64,000 nt of DNA, taken from Dokdonella_A sp046347015 (GTDB lineage Bacteria > Pseudomonadota > Gammaproteobacteria > Xanthomonadales > Rhodanobacteraceae). The stretch's first letter is position 1; each line of letters starts with the position of its first letter. The notes beneath the pieces are model-generated. The model ran no database searches. It had not been told where the DNA came from and worked only from the letters and a program-made list of their open reading frames with translations. The stretch covers positions 1 through 64,000 of the forward strand of contig JAXMHA010000008.1 of assembly GCA_046347015.1 (NCBI GenBank), given 5' to 3'. A program made the translations under genes and the position numbers. Below are positions 25,835 through 34,226 of the stretch, in pieces.

Positions 25835-26711
25835 GACTCAACTCTCGCAACCTGCGAAGTATTGACACGATTCCTCCGCCAAGACCTAGTCGGACGGCGG
25901 CTGGAACGCCGAGAATCGCTGCGGAACCCATGTTCAAGCCCCGATTGATCACGGCAACGGCCAACGTCTGATCCAGACCGATGCCTGCTACCGCCAGCAT
26001 CGCGATCAGAGTGGCATCGTAGCCAACCAAACCCATCGGCAACCCTGACACTATTCCCGCGAACGTCGCAACTATGCCAACTGCACCGCCGATCAGGGCC
26101 AAATCCGGATCGCCCGTCACCAGCCAGACGAGAATCGCATGGCGCAATCCATACGAGAAAACGTCAACCGCAACGAAAGCGGCGGCGGCAACGACGCGAC
26201 TCTTCGGCCTGTTTAACTGACTGATTGCGGCGTGCCACCTCTCGAACCATTGCCCTCGAACGCGGGCGCGAGATGCCAATACGATAGCCAGAAGGCAAGC
26301 ACCTGTCGTGCCGAAAATCCAAACATACCAAGGTGGCTGCCAGTGCAATGCGGCAATCCAGACACACGACGCCGTCCACGCCGTCCAAAGTGTCAGGGTA
26401 ATCGAGGCGTCCAAAGCGAGGATGATTCCAATGAAATGCAATCCAAATTTTCCTTCGCGTTGCAACAGTGCGATTCGCAGCGGAATCCCGAGTTTGAAGG
26501 GCAAAATGTAAGCTGCCAGTGCCGTGCAGAACAGGGCATCACGAACGCGCGCCGCAACGGCGGTCATCGAGCCGTCGGGGAGATAGCAAAAACGCCAGCG
26601 TGCCGGTTCCATCTGGAAATGGAAAAGCGTGACGACGAATGCAGCGACCACGAGCGTCGCGCGCGTTCCAATCACAAATGCATCACTGCTTTGGAGCGCA
26701 AGAAGAGTCAA
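25821..26711 (-). CDS. Multi-pass membrane protein, LPG_synthase_TM/AglD2-like
   Basis: 296 residues with about seven to eight hydrophobic segments. The pattern YILPFKLGIPLRIALLQ (early, after the first two segments), a middle FSYGLRHAILVW and a C-terminal GLPMGLVGYDATL and RGLNMGSAAILG matches the lysyl-phosphatidylglycerol-synthase TM region family, which in glycan loci is often an uncharacterised membrane partner of glycosyltransferases. The start is uncertain: TTG at 26711 overlaps the stop of the upstream methyltransferase (TTGA, as elsewhere in this operon); a start at 26822 would overlap that gene by 115 nt and adds no hydrophobic segment. Role inferred only: lipid-linked intermediate transport or lipid modification. 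Confidence 0.7.
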   Translation of the reverse strand: MTLLALQSSDAFVIGTRATLVVAAFVVTLFHFQMEPARWRFCYLPDGSMTAVAARVRDALFCTALAAYILPFKLGIPLRIALLQREGKFGLHFIGIILALDASITLTLWTAWTASCVWIAALHWQPPWYVWIFGTTGACLLAIVLASRARVRGQWFERWHAAISQLNRPKSRVVAAAAFVAVDVFSYGLRHAILVWLVTGDPDLALIGGAVGIVATFAGIVSGLPMGLVGYDATLIAMLAVAGIGLDQTLAVAVINRGLNMGSAAILGVPAAVRLGLGGGIVSILRRLRELSHGGN

Positions 26712-27478
26712 AGGCCCTCCAAACCACGCCTTGCCAACACCCAGCGATGCAGTGCGGCTGCCGAGAATCCCGACCTTCGGCAATCCTTTCTCGCACACCA
26801 CCCTAGTAAACGAGCGGACCACGCACCTTCAGAACGAGCCAATCCGGGAATCAGCAATGCAGTCGACAGCGCCGGGTTTCCGCCGCTTGCCACGATGGTG
26901 AAACCGGACGCCGCGATCATCCCGATGTACCGGGATCGCTTGAAGCCTTGGCCACCAGTCGGCGAGTGCGCCTGCTGCCCGCGAATACGCGCGATTGCCT
27001 GCTGGAGCTCTAGGGCCGGGTCAAGCAAGAGCACGATCCCTCCGGGCCGCACGACCCGAAGGAGATTCGATAATACGCCCGGCATGCTTTTCGGTTCGGC
27101 ATACATGAGGCAGGTGACCGCCATGACGCCATCAAACGATTCGTCTGCAAACGGAAGGTACGCCGCATCCGCACGAACGCATGGCAACCCATTCTGCAAG
27201 AACAAGCGGCAGTAGTTTGCCGACAGGTCCTGCCCCACAACCGACAAGTCCGGGCGGCTTCTCAGCAACACTTTTGAAAGCCGCCCGTATCCACAGCCGA
27301 GATCGAGGACACGCGTACCAAGTGCCAGTGAATTCGCAAAAACGTCTTCGACTACCCATGCGTGCCAAGCGTGGACAGCTTCGTTCGCGTGATTTGACAA
27401 GCCACGAAAAAGCACGCCGGAAAGGCTCGTACCGCATCGAGCCGCCCGCTGTTCCCAGCTCAGGCGGTTATCGACCAT
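26708..27478 (-). CDS. SAM-dependent methyltransferase (class I)
   Basis: 256 residues. Motif I VLDLGCGYGRLS (about 58-69), VGQDLSANY after strand 2, ADAAYLPFADESFDGVMAV (about 102-120) and LRVVRPGGIVLLLDP identify a Methyltransf_11/25-type enzyme. The C-terminal third, with HSPTGGQGFKRSRYIGMI, is not shared with the other methyltransferase of the operon. Substrate unknown; sugar O- or N-methylation is possible given the flanking glycosyltransferases. It overlaps the upstream GT4 gene by 11 nt and the downstream membrane-protein gene by 4 nt. Confidence 0.85.
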   Translation of the reverse strand: MVDNRLSWEQRAARCGTSLSGVLFRGLSNHANEAVHAWHAWVVEDVFANSLALGTRVLDLGCGYGRLSKVLLRSRPDLSVVGQDLSANYCRLFLQNGLPCVRADAAYLPFADESFDGVMAVTCLMYAEPKSMPGVLSNLLRVVRPGGIVLLLDPALELQQAIARIRGQQAHSPTGGQGFKRSRYIGMIAASGFTIVASGGNPALSTALLIPGLARSEGAWSARLLGWCARKDCRRSGFSAAALHRWVLARRGLEGL

Positions 27479-28622
27479 CGATGCCTGCCGTAGCCATGAT
27501 GTTCAGGATTCTGGCCGCGATCGTATCCAGAGAAAACTCGGCTGCGAGGTGGTTGACGGCGTGTTGATTGAATTCAACCTTTCCTTTGACGACAGCGCGG
27601 ATCGTGTCGCAAATCGCAACCATGTCCACGCGCGCGCATGCCACTCCACAGCCATTCCCGACCAATTGCGGCAGGTCACCAACCGGCGATGCGATCACCG
27701 GTCGCCCGAGTTTCATGGCGTCGGAGAAAACCACCGGAATGCTTTCAATGCGCGACGGAATCAGCACCCAATCCGCGCGCGCGATCGCGGCTTCGGCTTC
27801 CGGCTTGGTGAGGAACCGTCCAGCTTCGACCGGTCGCCCCGCAGTACGGAGAGCACGAACGCGCTCTCGAACGAGTGAGTCCAGCGGCCCGCCACCCTGA
27901 ATTTCGACGCACTCGATGCCCCGCCAGTCGTCGTCGTCCAGCATGGCCAGCGCATCGAGCAACAGATCGACACCCTTGTTCGGGTGCCATCGGCCGAGAA
28001 ACAGCAGTCGGTACGGCGGTTGATCGCGTGGTGGCGACGGATCGACGAGGTCGATCCGTCGCGTGCTGGGGAGGAACGTTACCGGCACCCCCGCAATTCG
28101 CTGTCCGTCGTCGGCCAGCTTGTAGCCGTCGGCAAAGGCAAGGGCTGCTTCGCGAATCACGCGCGCAAGACGACCCTTCAGGAACGGAATGCGCCCCAGT
28201 GTCCATACGTCACTTCCGAGCAGCCATACCGAATACCGCATGCCGCTTTCGGCCGCAGCGCGCCGAGCCCATTCGCCGCAGGGCAGGCCCCATAGGGCGA
28301 GTATGTGCGACGCGGTACCGTTCGCCTCAGTCGCGGCACGAGTTGCCGCTTCACCGCCGCGCCACACGCGCCGGATCCAGCGCAAGTCATGCAGACGCCA
28401 AGGCTTCAGTGTGGACAGCGGTCGATCCGGCGCTGCGAACCGGAATACCTCCACGCGATGCGTCCACAGCTCGCGAGCGGTCGCCGGTCCAGGTGCGACC
28501 ACGCGCACGGCCAACGTCTTCGACAACTCCTCGACGACATTAGCCACGAACGAGCCGGCAGCTTCGCTGCCGTCACCGCGGATCGGGAACGAACTGGTGA
28601 CGACGACTAGGGCATCAGTCAC
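27468..28622 (-). CDS. GT4-type glycosyltransferase
   Basis: About 384 residues, GT-B fold, first gene of the overlapping set. N-terminal VVVTSSFPIRGDGSEAAGSF is the standard GT4 opening. The C-terminal Glycos_transf_1 domain shows LLFLGRWHPNKGVDLLL (about 210-226), EIQGGGPLDS, RFLTKPEAEAAIARADWVLIPS and SIPVVFSDAMKLGRPVIAS with the donor-binding acidic residues. The start is ambiguous between GTG at 28622 (just before homology begins) and GTG at 28673; neither has a strong ribosome site. Donor and acceptor unknown. Followed by a methyltransferase with an 11-nt overlap. Confidence 0.83.
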   Translation of the reverse strand: MTDALVVVTSSFPIRGDGSEAAGSFVANVVEELSKTLAVRVVAPGPATARELWTHRVEVFRFAAPDRPLSTLKPWRLHDLRWIRRVWRGGEAATRAATEANGTASHILALWGLPCGEWARRAAAESGMRYSVWLLGSDVWTLGRIPFLKGRLARVIREAALAFADGYKLADDGQRIAGVPVTFLPSTRRIDLVDPSPPRDQPPYRLLFLGRWHPNKGVDLLLDALAMLDDDDWRGIECVEIQGGGPLDSLVRERVRALRTAGRPVEAGRFLTKPEAEAAIARADWVLIPSRIESIPVVFSDAMKLGRPVIASPVGDLPQLVGNGCGVACARVDMVAICDTIRAVVKGKVEFNQHAVNHLAAEFSLDTIAARILNIMATAGIDGR

Positions 28623-28763
28623 GGCGTGGCGTTCTCGAAGGCACGGCGTCTGCGTCTCCAGAATTGAAGTCACCTACTGGGTCCGGCGCTCTTGCCCGCG
28701 ACGCCTTTATGACCCCCCTCCCTCAGTTGTGCCGCAAGAAACGAATCAAACCCAGCCCGGGGG

Positions 28764-29063
28764 TCAAAGCATGACGCCTTGCCGCAGCGCCGCTTCGTGG
28801 ATCGGCAGCCGCTGGAGGTTCTGCGCCAGCAACACGACATCGACCTTGCGCCCATCCATCGCGCGGCTGGCACGGACGGCAAGCCGTGCCATCAGCGGCG
28901 CTGGATCGAAAACAGGGTCGGTCAGCTCCACCAACAAGTCGATATCGCCACCCTTGGCGTCGTCATCGAGGCGCGACCCGAACAATCGCAAGCGTGCCGA
29001 TTCGCCCAGTTCCACGGGGACCAACTTCTTCAGGCGTCGAATCTGGTCGTTGCTCAGTCGCAT
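28764..29063 (-). CDS. Small MNT-type nucleotidyltransferase
   Basis: A 99-residue minimal nucleotidyltransferase. The signature is LFGSR (27-31) followed by GGDIDLLVEL (38-47), giving the GSX...DxD metal-binding site (D40, D42). This is the MNT fold of MntA antitoxins, which AMPylate HEPN toxins. Usually a HEPN gene lies next to it; none was found in 28670-29126 on either strand. ATG at 29061-29063 fits the family start; an ATG three codons earlier is also possible. It is not coupled to the flanking glycosyltransferases (gaps of about 140 and 63 nt). Confidence 0.8.
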   Translation of the reverse strand: MRLSNDQIRRLKKLVPVELGESARLRLFGSRLDDDAKGGDIDLLVELTDPVFDPAPLMARLAVRASRAMDGRKVDVVLLAQNLQRLPIHEAALRQGVML

Positions 29064-29126
29064 TGCGTGCACGGGGCGAACTTGGCTGCCGAGTTTAGCT
29101 CGCGAGGCGTCGGCTTTGTGGTGACT

Positions 29127-30059
29127 TCAAGCATCACGCCTGTACGTCAACGCCGTGATCTGCTCCGAGATCAACCCGATCAGGAACACGATGACGGCGG
29201 CGCTGAACAGCAGCACGCTCATGTTCGTCAGCCGGTGGGCCGTGAGGTACGTGTAGACATAGTGCCCGAGGCCGAGCAGGAAGAACGCGGCGCTGGCCGG
29301 CGCGAACAGCTTCAGCGGCGCATACAGCGTCGCGATCTTGAAGATGATGATGAGGAACCGCGCGCCGTCGCGCAGCGGGCGGATGTGGCTCCTGCCGATG
29401 CGCTCGGCGGCCCTGATCGGCAGGTACGCGACCGGATGGGCGCTGCGGAAGAACGCCATCGTGCTGGTCGTCGGATAACTGAATCCGTTCGGCAGCAGGT
29501 GCAGGAATTCGCGGAACTTGTCGGCACGCGCGACGCGGAATCCGGAAGTGAGGTCGTCGATGCGCTGCCCGGTCATCCGCGACGCAAGCCAGTTGTAGAA
29601 CGTGTTGGCGACGCCCCGGCCGACGCCGGCCTGCCCGGCCCAGTCGCGCGCGCCGACCACCATGTCGTAGCCTTCGTCGAGTTTCGACAACAGGCGTCCG
29701 ACATCGACGGGATCATGCTGGCCGTCGGCATCCATGAACACCAGCACCTCGCCCCGCGCGGCGCGCGCGCCGCGTTTGATCGCGGCGCCGTTGCCCATCG
29801 AATAGGGCGCGCTGACGCACGCCACGCCGTTCCGTTCACACAGCGCCTGGGTCCCGTCGGTGGAACCATCATCGCTGACGATGATTTCCGCCTCCGGGTA
29901 CGCGGTCCGAAGCTTGGGCAACAGGCCGGCCAGCGCCGCGGCCTCGTTCCGGGCCGGCAGCACGATGCTCACCGTCCACGCCGGGGTCGGCGGCCCCGTG
30001 GCGGCGCTCGCACCGGGTCCGGCCGCCTGGGCTGCCGCGCGGGTGTCGACGGCGGTCAC
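29127..30059 (-). CDS. GT2 glycosyltransferase, DPM1/DPG-synthase-like with C-terminal membrane helices
   Basis: About 310 residues. The GT2 domain starts SIVLPARNEAAAL (about residues 30-42) with SDDGSTDGT as the nucleotide-binding motif and FMDADGQHDP as the DxD motif. FRVARADKFREF and SYPTTSTMAFFR follow, and two hydrophobic segments end the protein (FLLGLGHYVYTYL and LLFSAAVIVFLIGLI). This layout is that of polyprenyl-phosphate sugar synthases, which charge undecaprenyl phosphate with one sugar on the inner face of the membrane. GTG at 30059 removes a 38-residue low-complexity extension; the start is uncertain. It is divergent from pilB. It likely supplies a lipid-linked sugar for the neighbouring glycan genes (inference). 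Confidence 0.82.
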   Translation of the reverse strand: MTAVDTRAAAQAAGPGASAATGPPTPAWTVSIVLPARNEAAALAGLLPKLRTAYPEAEIIVSDDGSTDGTQALCERNGVACVSAPYSMGNGAAIKRGARAARGEVLVFMDADGQHDPVDVGRLLSKLDEGYDMVVGARDWAGQAGVGRGVANTFYNWLASRMTGQRIDDLTSGFRVARADKFREFLHLLPNGFSYPTTSTMAFFRSAHPVAYLPIRAAERIGRSHIRPLRDGARFLIIIFKIATLYAPLKLFAPASAAFFLLGLGHYVYTYLTAHRLTNMSVLLFSAAVIVFLIGLISEQITALTYRRDA

Positions 30060-30173
30060 CCGACCGGCCGCCCGGAGGCCGGGAACACCGTGCCGGGAGG
30101 CGTCGACGCCCCGCAATCGCCAACTCCGGTCACGGCCATCCGCGAACCCCCCGGGAAATGTGTCGCAGGACAC

Positions 30174-30179
30174 TATACT
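30174..30179 (+). promoter_or_regulatory. Candidate -10 of pilB
   Basis: TATACT, a near-consensus -10 on the plus strand, 76 nt upstream of the pilB ATG and within the divergent gap to the GT2 gene. No matching -35 or sigma-54 element was seen. On the opposite strand the overlapping TATAGT (30178-30173) could serve the GT2 gene only if that gene starts at 30059, not at the GTG at 30173. Confidence 0.3.
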
Positions 30180-30255
30180 GCCGCCCGACAGTACACTTCG
30201 GCAATCTTTTTGCAGTAGATTCCGAAGGACTCGAGGGGAAGGTCACCGCGCGATC

Positions 30256-31986
30256 ATGGCAGTACAGTTGAATCCCGTGCCGCTGGCCGGCCTCAGCGGT
30301 GTTGCGCGTCGCCTCGTGGGCGAAGGCGCCCTGCCGGAGGCGGACGCCCGCAAGGCGGTCGAGGACGCCACCCGCCAGAAGGTACCGCTCGGGGCCTGGC
30401 TGGTCGACAACGGACTGGTGTCGGGCCGGCAGCTCGCGATCGCGCAGTCGGCGGAGTTCGGCCTGCCGCTGCTCGACATCGAGGCGATCGACCTGACGCA
30501 GTTGCCGATGGGCAGCGTGCGCGAGGACCTGATCACCAAGCACAAGGCGCTGCCGCTGTTCAAGCGCGGCAACCGGCTGTTCGTCGGCGTGGCGGACCCG
30601 ACCAACCTGCACGGCCTCGACGAGATCAAGTTCCAGACGAACCACTTGATCGAGCCGATCCTGATCGACCGCGACGCGTTGCAGCGCGCGATCGAAATCG
30701 CCATGACGGCGACGAGCACGACGATCGCCGGCATGGACGATGCCGGCGACCTCGACACGCTCGACGTCGGGATCGGCGACGATGACGGCCCGGAGATCGC
30801 GACGGTTGATGTCAACGGCACCGACGACGCGCCGGTCGTGCGCTTCGTCAACAAGGTGCTGGTCGATGCGATCAAGCGTGGCGCGTCCGACATCCACTTC
30901 GAACCGTACGAATCGAATTTCCGCGTGCGCTTCCGCATGGACGGCATGCTGCGCGCGGTGGCGTCGCCGCCGATCAAGCTGAACGCGCGCATCGCGTCGC
31001 GGCTCAAGGTCATGAGTGGGCTCGATATTGCCGAGCGCCGCGTGCCGCAGGACGGGCGCATCAAGCTGAACCTGTCGAAGTCGAAGGCGATCGACTTTCG
31101 CGTCAGCACCTGCCCGACGCTGTTCGGCGAGAAGATCGTGCTGCGCGTGCTGGATGGTTCCGCCGCCCGGCTCGGCATCGACAAGCTGGGGTACGAGGAA
31201 GACCAGAAAAACCTCTTCACCGACGCGATCGAGAAGCCGTACGGCATGGTGCTGGTGACCGGCCCGACCGGCTCGGGCAAGACGGTGTCGCTGTACACGG
31301 CGCTGAACATCCTGAACACCGAGGGCCGCAACATTTCGACCGTCGAGGATCCGGTCGAAATCCGCGTGCCCGGCATCAACCAGGTGCAGATGAACGTCAA
31401 GCGCGGCATGACGTTCGCGGCCGCGCTGCGCTCGTTCCTGCGCCAGGACCCGGATGTGATCATGGTCGGCGAGATCCGCGACCTCGAAACCGCCGAGATT
31501 GCAATCAAGGCGGCGCAGACCGGCCACATGGTGCTGTCGACGCTGCACACCAACGATGCCTCGCAGACGATCGCGCGGCTGATGAACATGGGCGTCGCGC
31601 CGTACAACATCACCTCGTCGGTGACGTTGGTCATCGCGCAACGCCTCGCACGGCGGCTGCACGAATGCAAGAAGACGCTGGAGCTGCCGGCCGCCGCCCT
31701 GCTGGCGGAGGGCTTCACGCAAGCCGAGATCGACGCCGGGCTCGAACTGTTCGACGCCGCCGGCTGCAGTGCGTGCAATGACGGCTACAAGGGCCGCACC
31801 GGCATTTACGAAGTGATGCCGATGGACCAGGAAATCCAGCAGATCGTCCTTGCCGGCGGCAGCGCGATGCAGATTGCGCAGGCCGCGCGCAAGGCCGGCA
31901 TCCGCGACATGCGGGCATCCGCCCTGCTGAAGGTCAGGAACGGCATCACCAGTCTTGCCGAAATCAACCGCGTCACCAAGGACTGA
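30256..31986 (+). CDS. pilB: Type IV pilus assembly ATPase PilB
   Basis: Hexameric cytoplasmic ATPase that drives pilus extension. The 576-residue protein has an N-terminal GspE/MshEN domain (about 1-180), then the ATPase with Walker A GPTGSGKT (336-343), the Asp box and His box region, and Walker B DPDVIMVGEIRD (398-409). A C-terminal Cys pair AGCSACNDGYKGRTG resembles the zinc knuckle; its first half has only one Cys (HECKK), whereas many PilB have CxxC. The ATG at 30256 starts MAVQLNP; the purine-rich GGGGAAGG lies rather far upstream. It is first in a pilB-pilC-pilD-coaE operon. Confidence 0.96.
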   Translation: MAVQLNPVPLAGLSGVARRLVGEGALPEADARKAVEDATRQKVPLGAWLVDNGLVSGRQLAIAQSAEFGLPLLDIEAIDLTQLPMGSVREDLITKHKALPLFKRGNRLFVGVADPTNLHGLDEIKFQTNHLIEPILIDRDALQRAIEIAMTATSTTIAGMDDAGDLDTLDVGIGDDDGPEIATVDVNGTDDAPVVRFVNKVLVDAIKRGASDIHFEPYESNFRVRFRMDGMLRAVASPPIKLNARIASRLKVMSGLDIAERRVPQDGRIKLNLSKSKAIDFRVSTCPTLFGEKIVLRVLDGSAARLGIDKLGYEEDQKNLFTDAIEKPYGMVLVTGPTGSGKTVSLYTALNILNTEGRNISTVEDPVEIRVPGINQVQMNVKRGMTFAAALRSFLRQDPDVIMVGEIRDLETAEIAIKAAQTGHMVLSTLHTNDASQTIARLMNMGVAPYNITSSVTLVIAQRLARRLHECKKTLELPAAALLAEGFTQAEIDAGLELFDAAGCSACNDGYKGRTGIYEVMPMDQEIQQIVLAGGSAMQIAQAARKAGIRDMRASALLKVRNGITSLAEINRVTKD

Positions 31987-31990
31987 AACC

Positions 31991-33268
31991 ATGGCCGCCA
32001 CCACCGCCACCGCCCGAGCGGGCATCAAGACCAGCGTCGGCAAGACACGCGCGGCGATCAGCCAGATGCAGACCTTCGTCTGGGTCGGCATCGACAAGCG
32101 CGGCATCAAGCTCAAGGGCGAGCAGGTCAGCAAGAACGCGAACCTGGTCAAGGCCGACCTGCGCCGGCAGGGCATCAATCCGCAGTCGGTCAAGCCGAAG
32201 CCGAAGCCGTTGTTCGGCAAGGCCGGCAAGACGATCAAGACACGCGATGTTTCAGTATTCAGCCGCCAGCTCGCGACGATGATGGCGGCGGGCGTGCCGA
32301 TGGTGCAGGGTTTCGACATCGTCGCCGGCGGGCAGACCAACCCGCGCATGAAGGACATGCTGACCGACATCAAGACCAACATCGAGGGCGGCCTGTCACT
32401 GAACGAAGCCCTCGGCAAGCACCCGGTACAGTTCGACGAGCTGTACCGCAACCTCGTCCGTGCCGGCGAGTCGGCCGGCGTGCTCGACACCGTGCTCGAC
32501 ACGATCGCGACGTACAAGGAAAACATCGAGAACATCAAGGGCAAGATCAAGAAGGCGATGTTCTATCCGATCATGGTGCTGACGGTGGCCGTGATCGTCG
32601 CGTCGATCCTGCTGATCTTCGTGATCCCGGAGTTCGAGAAGGTGTTCAGCAACTTCGGCGCCGGCCTGCCCGCGTTCACGCAGATGCTGGTCAACCTGTC
32701 GCGCTTCATGGTGTCGTACTGGTGGCTGGTGCTGCTGATCGTGGTCGGAACGATTGTCGGCCTGATGCTGCTGTACAAGCGCTCGGACAAGTTCCAGCAC
32801 ATCGTCGGGCGCGCATTGCTGAAGCTGCCGGTCGTCGGCGACATCATCCGCAAGTCGGCGATTTCGCGCTTCGCGCGGACGCTCGCGGTGACGTTCGCGG
32901 CCGGCGTGCCGCTGGTCGAGGCGCTCGACTCCGTTTCCGGCGCGACCGGCAGCGTCATCTACAACGATTCGGTGAAGCGGATCCGCGAGGACGTCGCGAT
33001 CGGCCACCAGCTGCAGCTCGCGATGCGCCAGACCGGCATCTACCCGAACATGGTCGTGCAGATGGTCGCGATCGGCGAGGAGGCCGGCGCGCTCGACAAG
33101 ATGCTGTTCAAGGTCGCCGAGTTCTACGAGACCGAGGTCAACAACGCGGTCGACGCGCTGTCCAGTCTGCTGGAGCCGTTCATCATGATCATCATCGGCA
33201 TCATGGTCGGCGGCATGGTGATCGGCATGTACCTGCCGATCTTCAAGCTCGGCTCCGTCGTCGGCTGA
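31991..33268 (+). CDS. pilC: Type IV pilus inner-membrane platform protein PilC
   Basis: 425 residues with two repeated GspF domains. The first (about 72-195) opens VSVFSRQLATMMAAGVPMVQ and leads to membrane segment MVLTVAVIVASILLIFVIP; the second (about 280-400) opens ISRFARTLAVTFAAGVPLVE and ends with the last membrane segment IMIIIGIMVGGMVIGMYLP. It forms the inner-membrane base that PilB rotates. ATG at 31991 has AAGGA about eight nt upstream and lies four bases after the pilB stop; an in-frame ATG further upstream would overlap pilB. No anomaly seen. Confidence 0.96.
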   Translation: MAATTATARAGIKTSVGKTRAAISQMQTFVWVGIDKRGIKLKGEQVSKNANLVKADLRRQGINPQSVKPKPKPLFGKAGKTIKTRDVSVFSRQLATMMAAGVPMVQGFDIVAGGQTNPRMKDMLTDIKTNIEGGLSLNEALGKHPVQFDELYRNLVRAGESAGVLDTVLDTIATYKENIENIKGKIKKAMFYPIMVLTVAVIVASILLIFVIPEFEKVFSNFGAGLPAFTQMLVNLSRFMVSYWWLVLLIVVGTIVGLMLLYKRSDKFQHIVGRALLKLPVVGDIIRKSAISRFARTLAVTFAAGVPLVEALDSVSGATGSVIYNDSVKRIREDVAIGHQLQLAMRQTGIYPNMVVQMVAIGEEAGALDKMLFKVAEFYETEVNNAVDALSSLLEPFIMIIIGIMVGGMVIGMYLPIFKLGSVVG

Positions 33269-33340
33269 CATCGTGGCCCGTCTTCGCGGCGCGGGCGCGC
33301 GGCCCGGCAACCGGGCGCGCACCGTCGCAGGGCGCCGGCG

Positions 33341-34207
33341 ATGACCGCGGTCGACTGGTTGCGGCATCCAGCCGCGCTGATTCCGCTGACCGGCGTGCTC
33401 GGCCTGCTGGTCGGGAGCTTCCTCAACGTCGTGATCCTGCGCCTGCCGCGACGCATCGAGCACGAGTGGCGGACGCAGGCGCGCGAGCTGCTGGGCCTCG
33501 ACGCGATCGACGAAGCGGCGCCGCCCGATCTCGTGTTCCACGGATCGCATTGCCCGCGTTGCCATCATGCGCTCGGTGCGCTCGACAACATTCCACTCGT
33601 GAGCTGGCTCGCCTTGCGCGGCCGTTGCCGCCACTGCAAGGCACCGATCTCCGTCCAGTACCCGCTGGTCGAATTGCTGAGCGCGGCGGCGTCGCTGGTC
33701 GTCGCCTGGAAGTTCGGCTTCGGCTGGCCCCTTGCGGCGGGGCTGCTGTTCACGTGGACGCTGATCGCGGCCTCCGGCATCGATGCCCGCACGCAGACGC
33801 TGCCCGACCAGTTGACGCTGCCGCTGCTGTGGCTCGGCCTGCTGATATCGCTCGTGCCGCTGTTCGTCGATGCGCCGACCGCGATCTTCGGCGCGGCCAT
33901 CGGGTACGCCGCCCTGTGGTGCGTGTTCTGGATCTTCAAGCTCCTGACCGGCAAGGAAGGCATGGGCTACGGCGACTTCAAGTTGCTGGCCGCGCTCGGC
34001 GCATGGATGGGCGCGGTGAGCCTGCTGCCGATCGTGCTGATTTCCTCGCTGATCGGCGCGATCGTCGGTACCGCGGTGCTGACGCTGCGCGGCCAAGGGC
34101 GCAACACGCCGATTCCGTTCGGGCCGTTCATCGCGGCGGCCGGCTGGCTGTGGTTCGTCGTCGGCGACCGGATCGGCGCGTGGTATCTCGGCTTGATCGG
34201 CGGTTGA
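33341..34207 (+). CDS. pilD: Prepilin peptidase / N-methyltransferase PilD
   Basis: Bifunctional polytopic aspartic protease that cleaves prepilin leaders after Gly and methylates the new N-terminal Phe. 288 residues. The N-terminal cytoplasmic loop holds both zinc cysteine pairs, CPRC (C71, C74) and CRHC (C96, C99). The catalytic aspartates are in GIDART (D148) and GMGYGDFK (D212), followed by the membrane segments of the GXGD protease. AGGGCG precedes the ATG. It is third in the pilB operon, 73 nt after pilC and 20 nt before coaE. Confidence 0.96.
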   Translation: MTAVDWLRHPAALIPLTGVLGLLVGSFLNVVILRLPRRIEHEWRTQARELLGLDAIDEAAPPDLVFHGSHCPRCHHALGALDNIPLVSWLALRGRCRHCKAPISVQYPLVELLSAAASLVVAWKFGFGWPLAAGLLFTWTLIAASGIDARTQTLPDQLTLPLLWLGLLISLVPLFVDAPTAIFGAAIGYAALWCVFWIFKLLTGKEGMGYGDFKLLAALGAWMGAVSLLPIVLISSLIGAIVGTAVLTLRGQGRNTPIPFGPFIAAAGWLWFVVGDRIGAWYLGLIGG

Positions 34208-34226
34208 CGCCGGCAGCCACGCCGAC

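Noticed and set aside
26232..27215. A 327-codon plus-strand frame over the membrane-protein and methyltransferase genes
   Set aside because: The minus-strand genes beneath carry clear motifs and overlapping operon structure; the plus frame has none.
28670..28882. A 70-codon minus-strand frame overlapping the MNT gene as a possible HEPN partner
   Set aside because: It lacks the HEPN Rx4-6H motif, overlaps the MNT coding region in another frame and has shadow-like composition.
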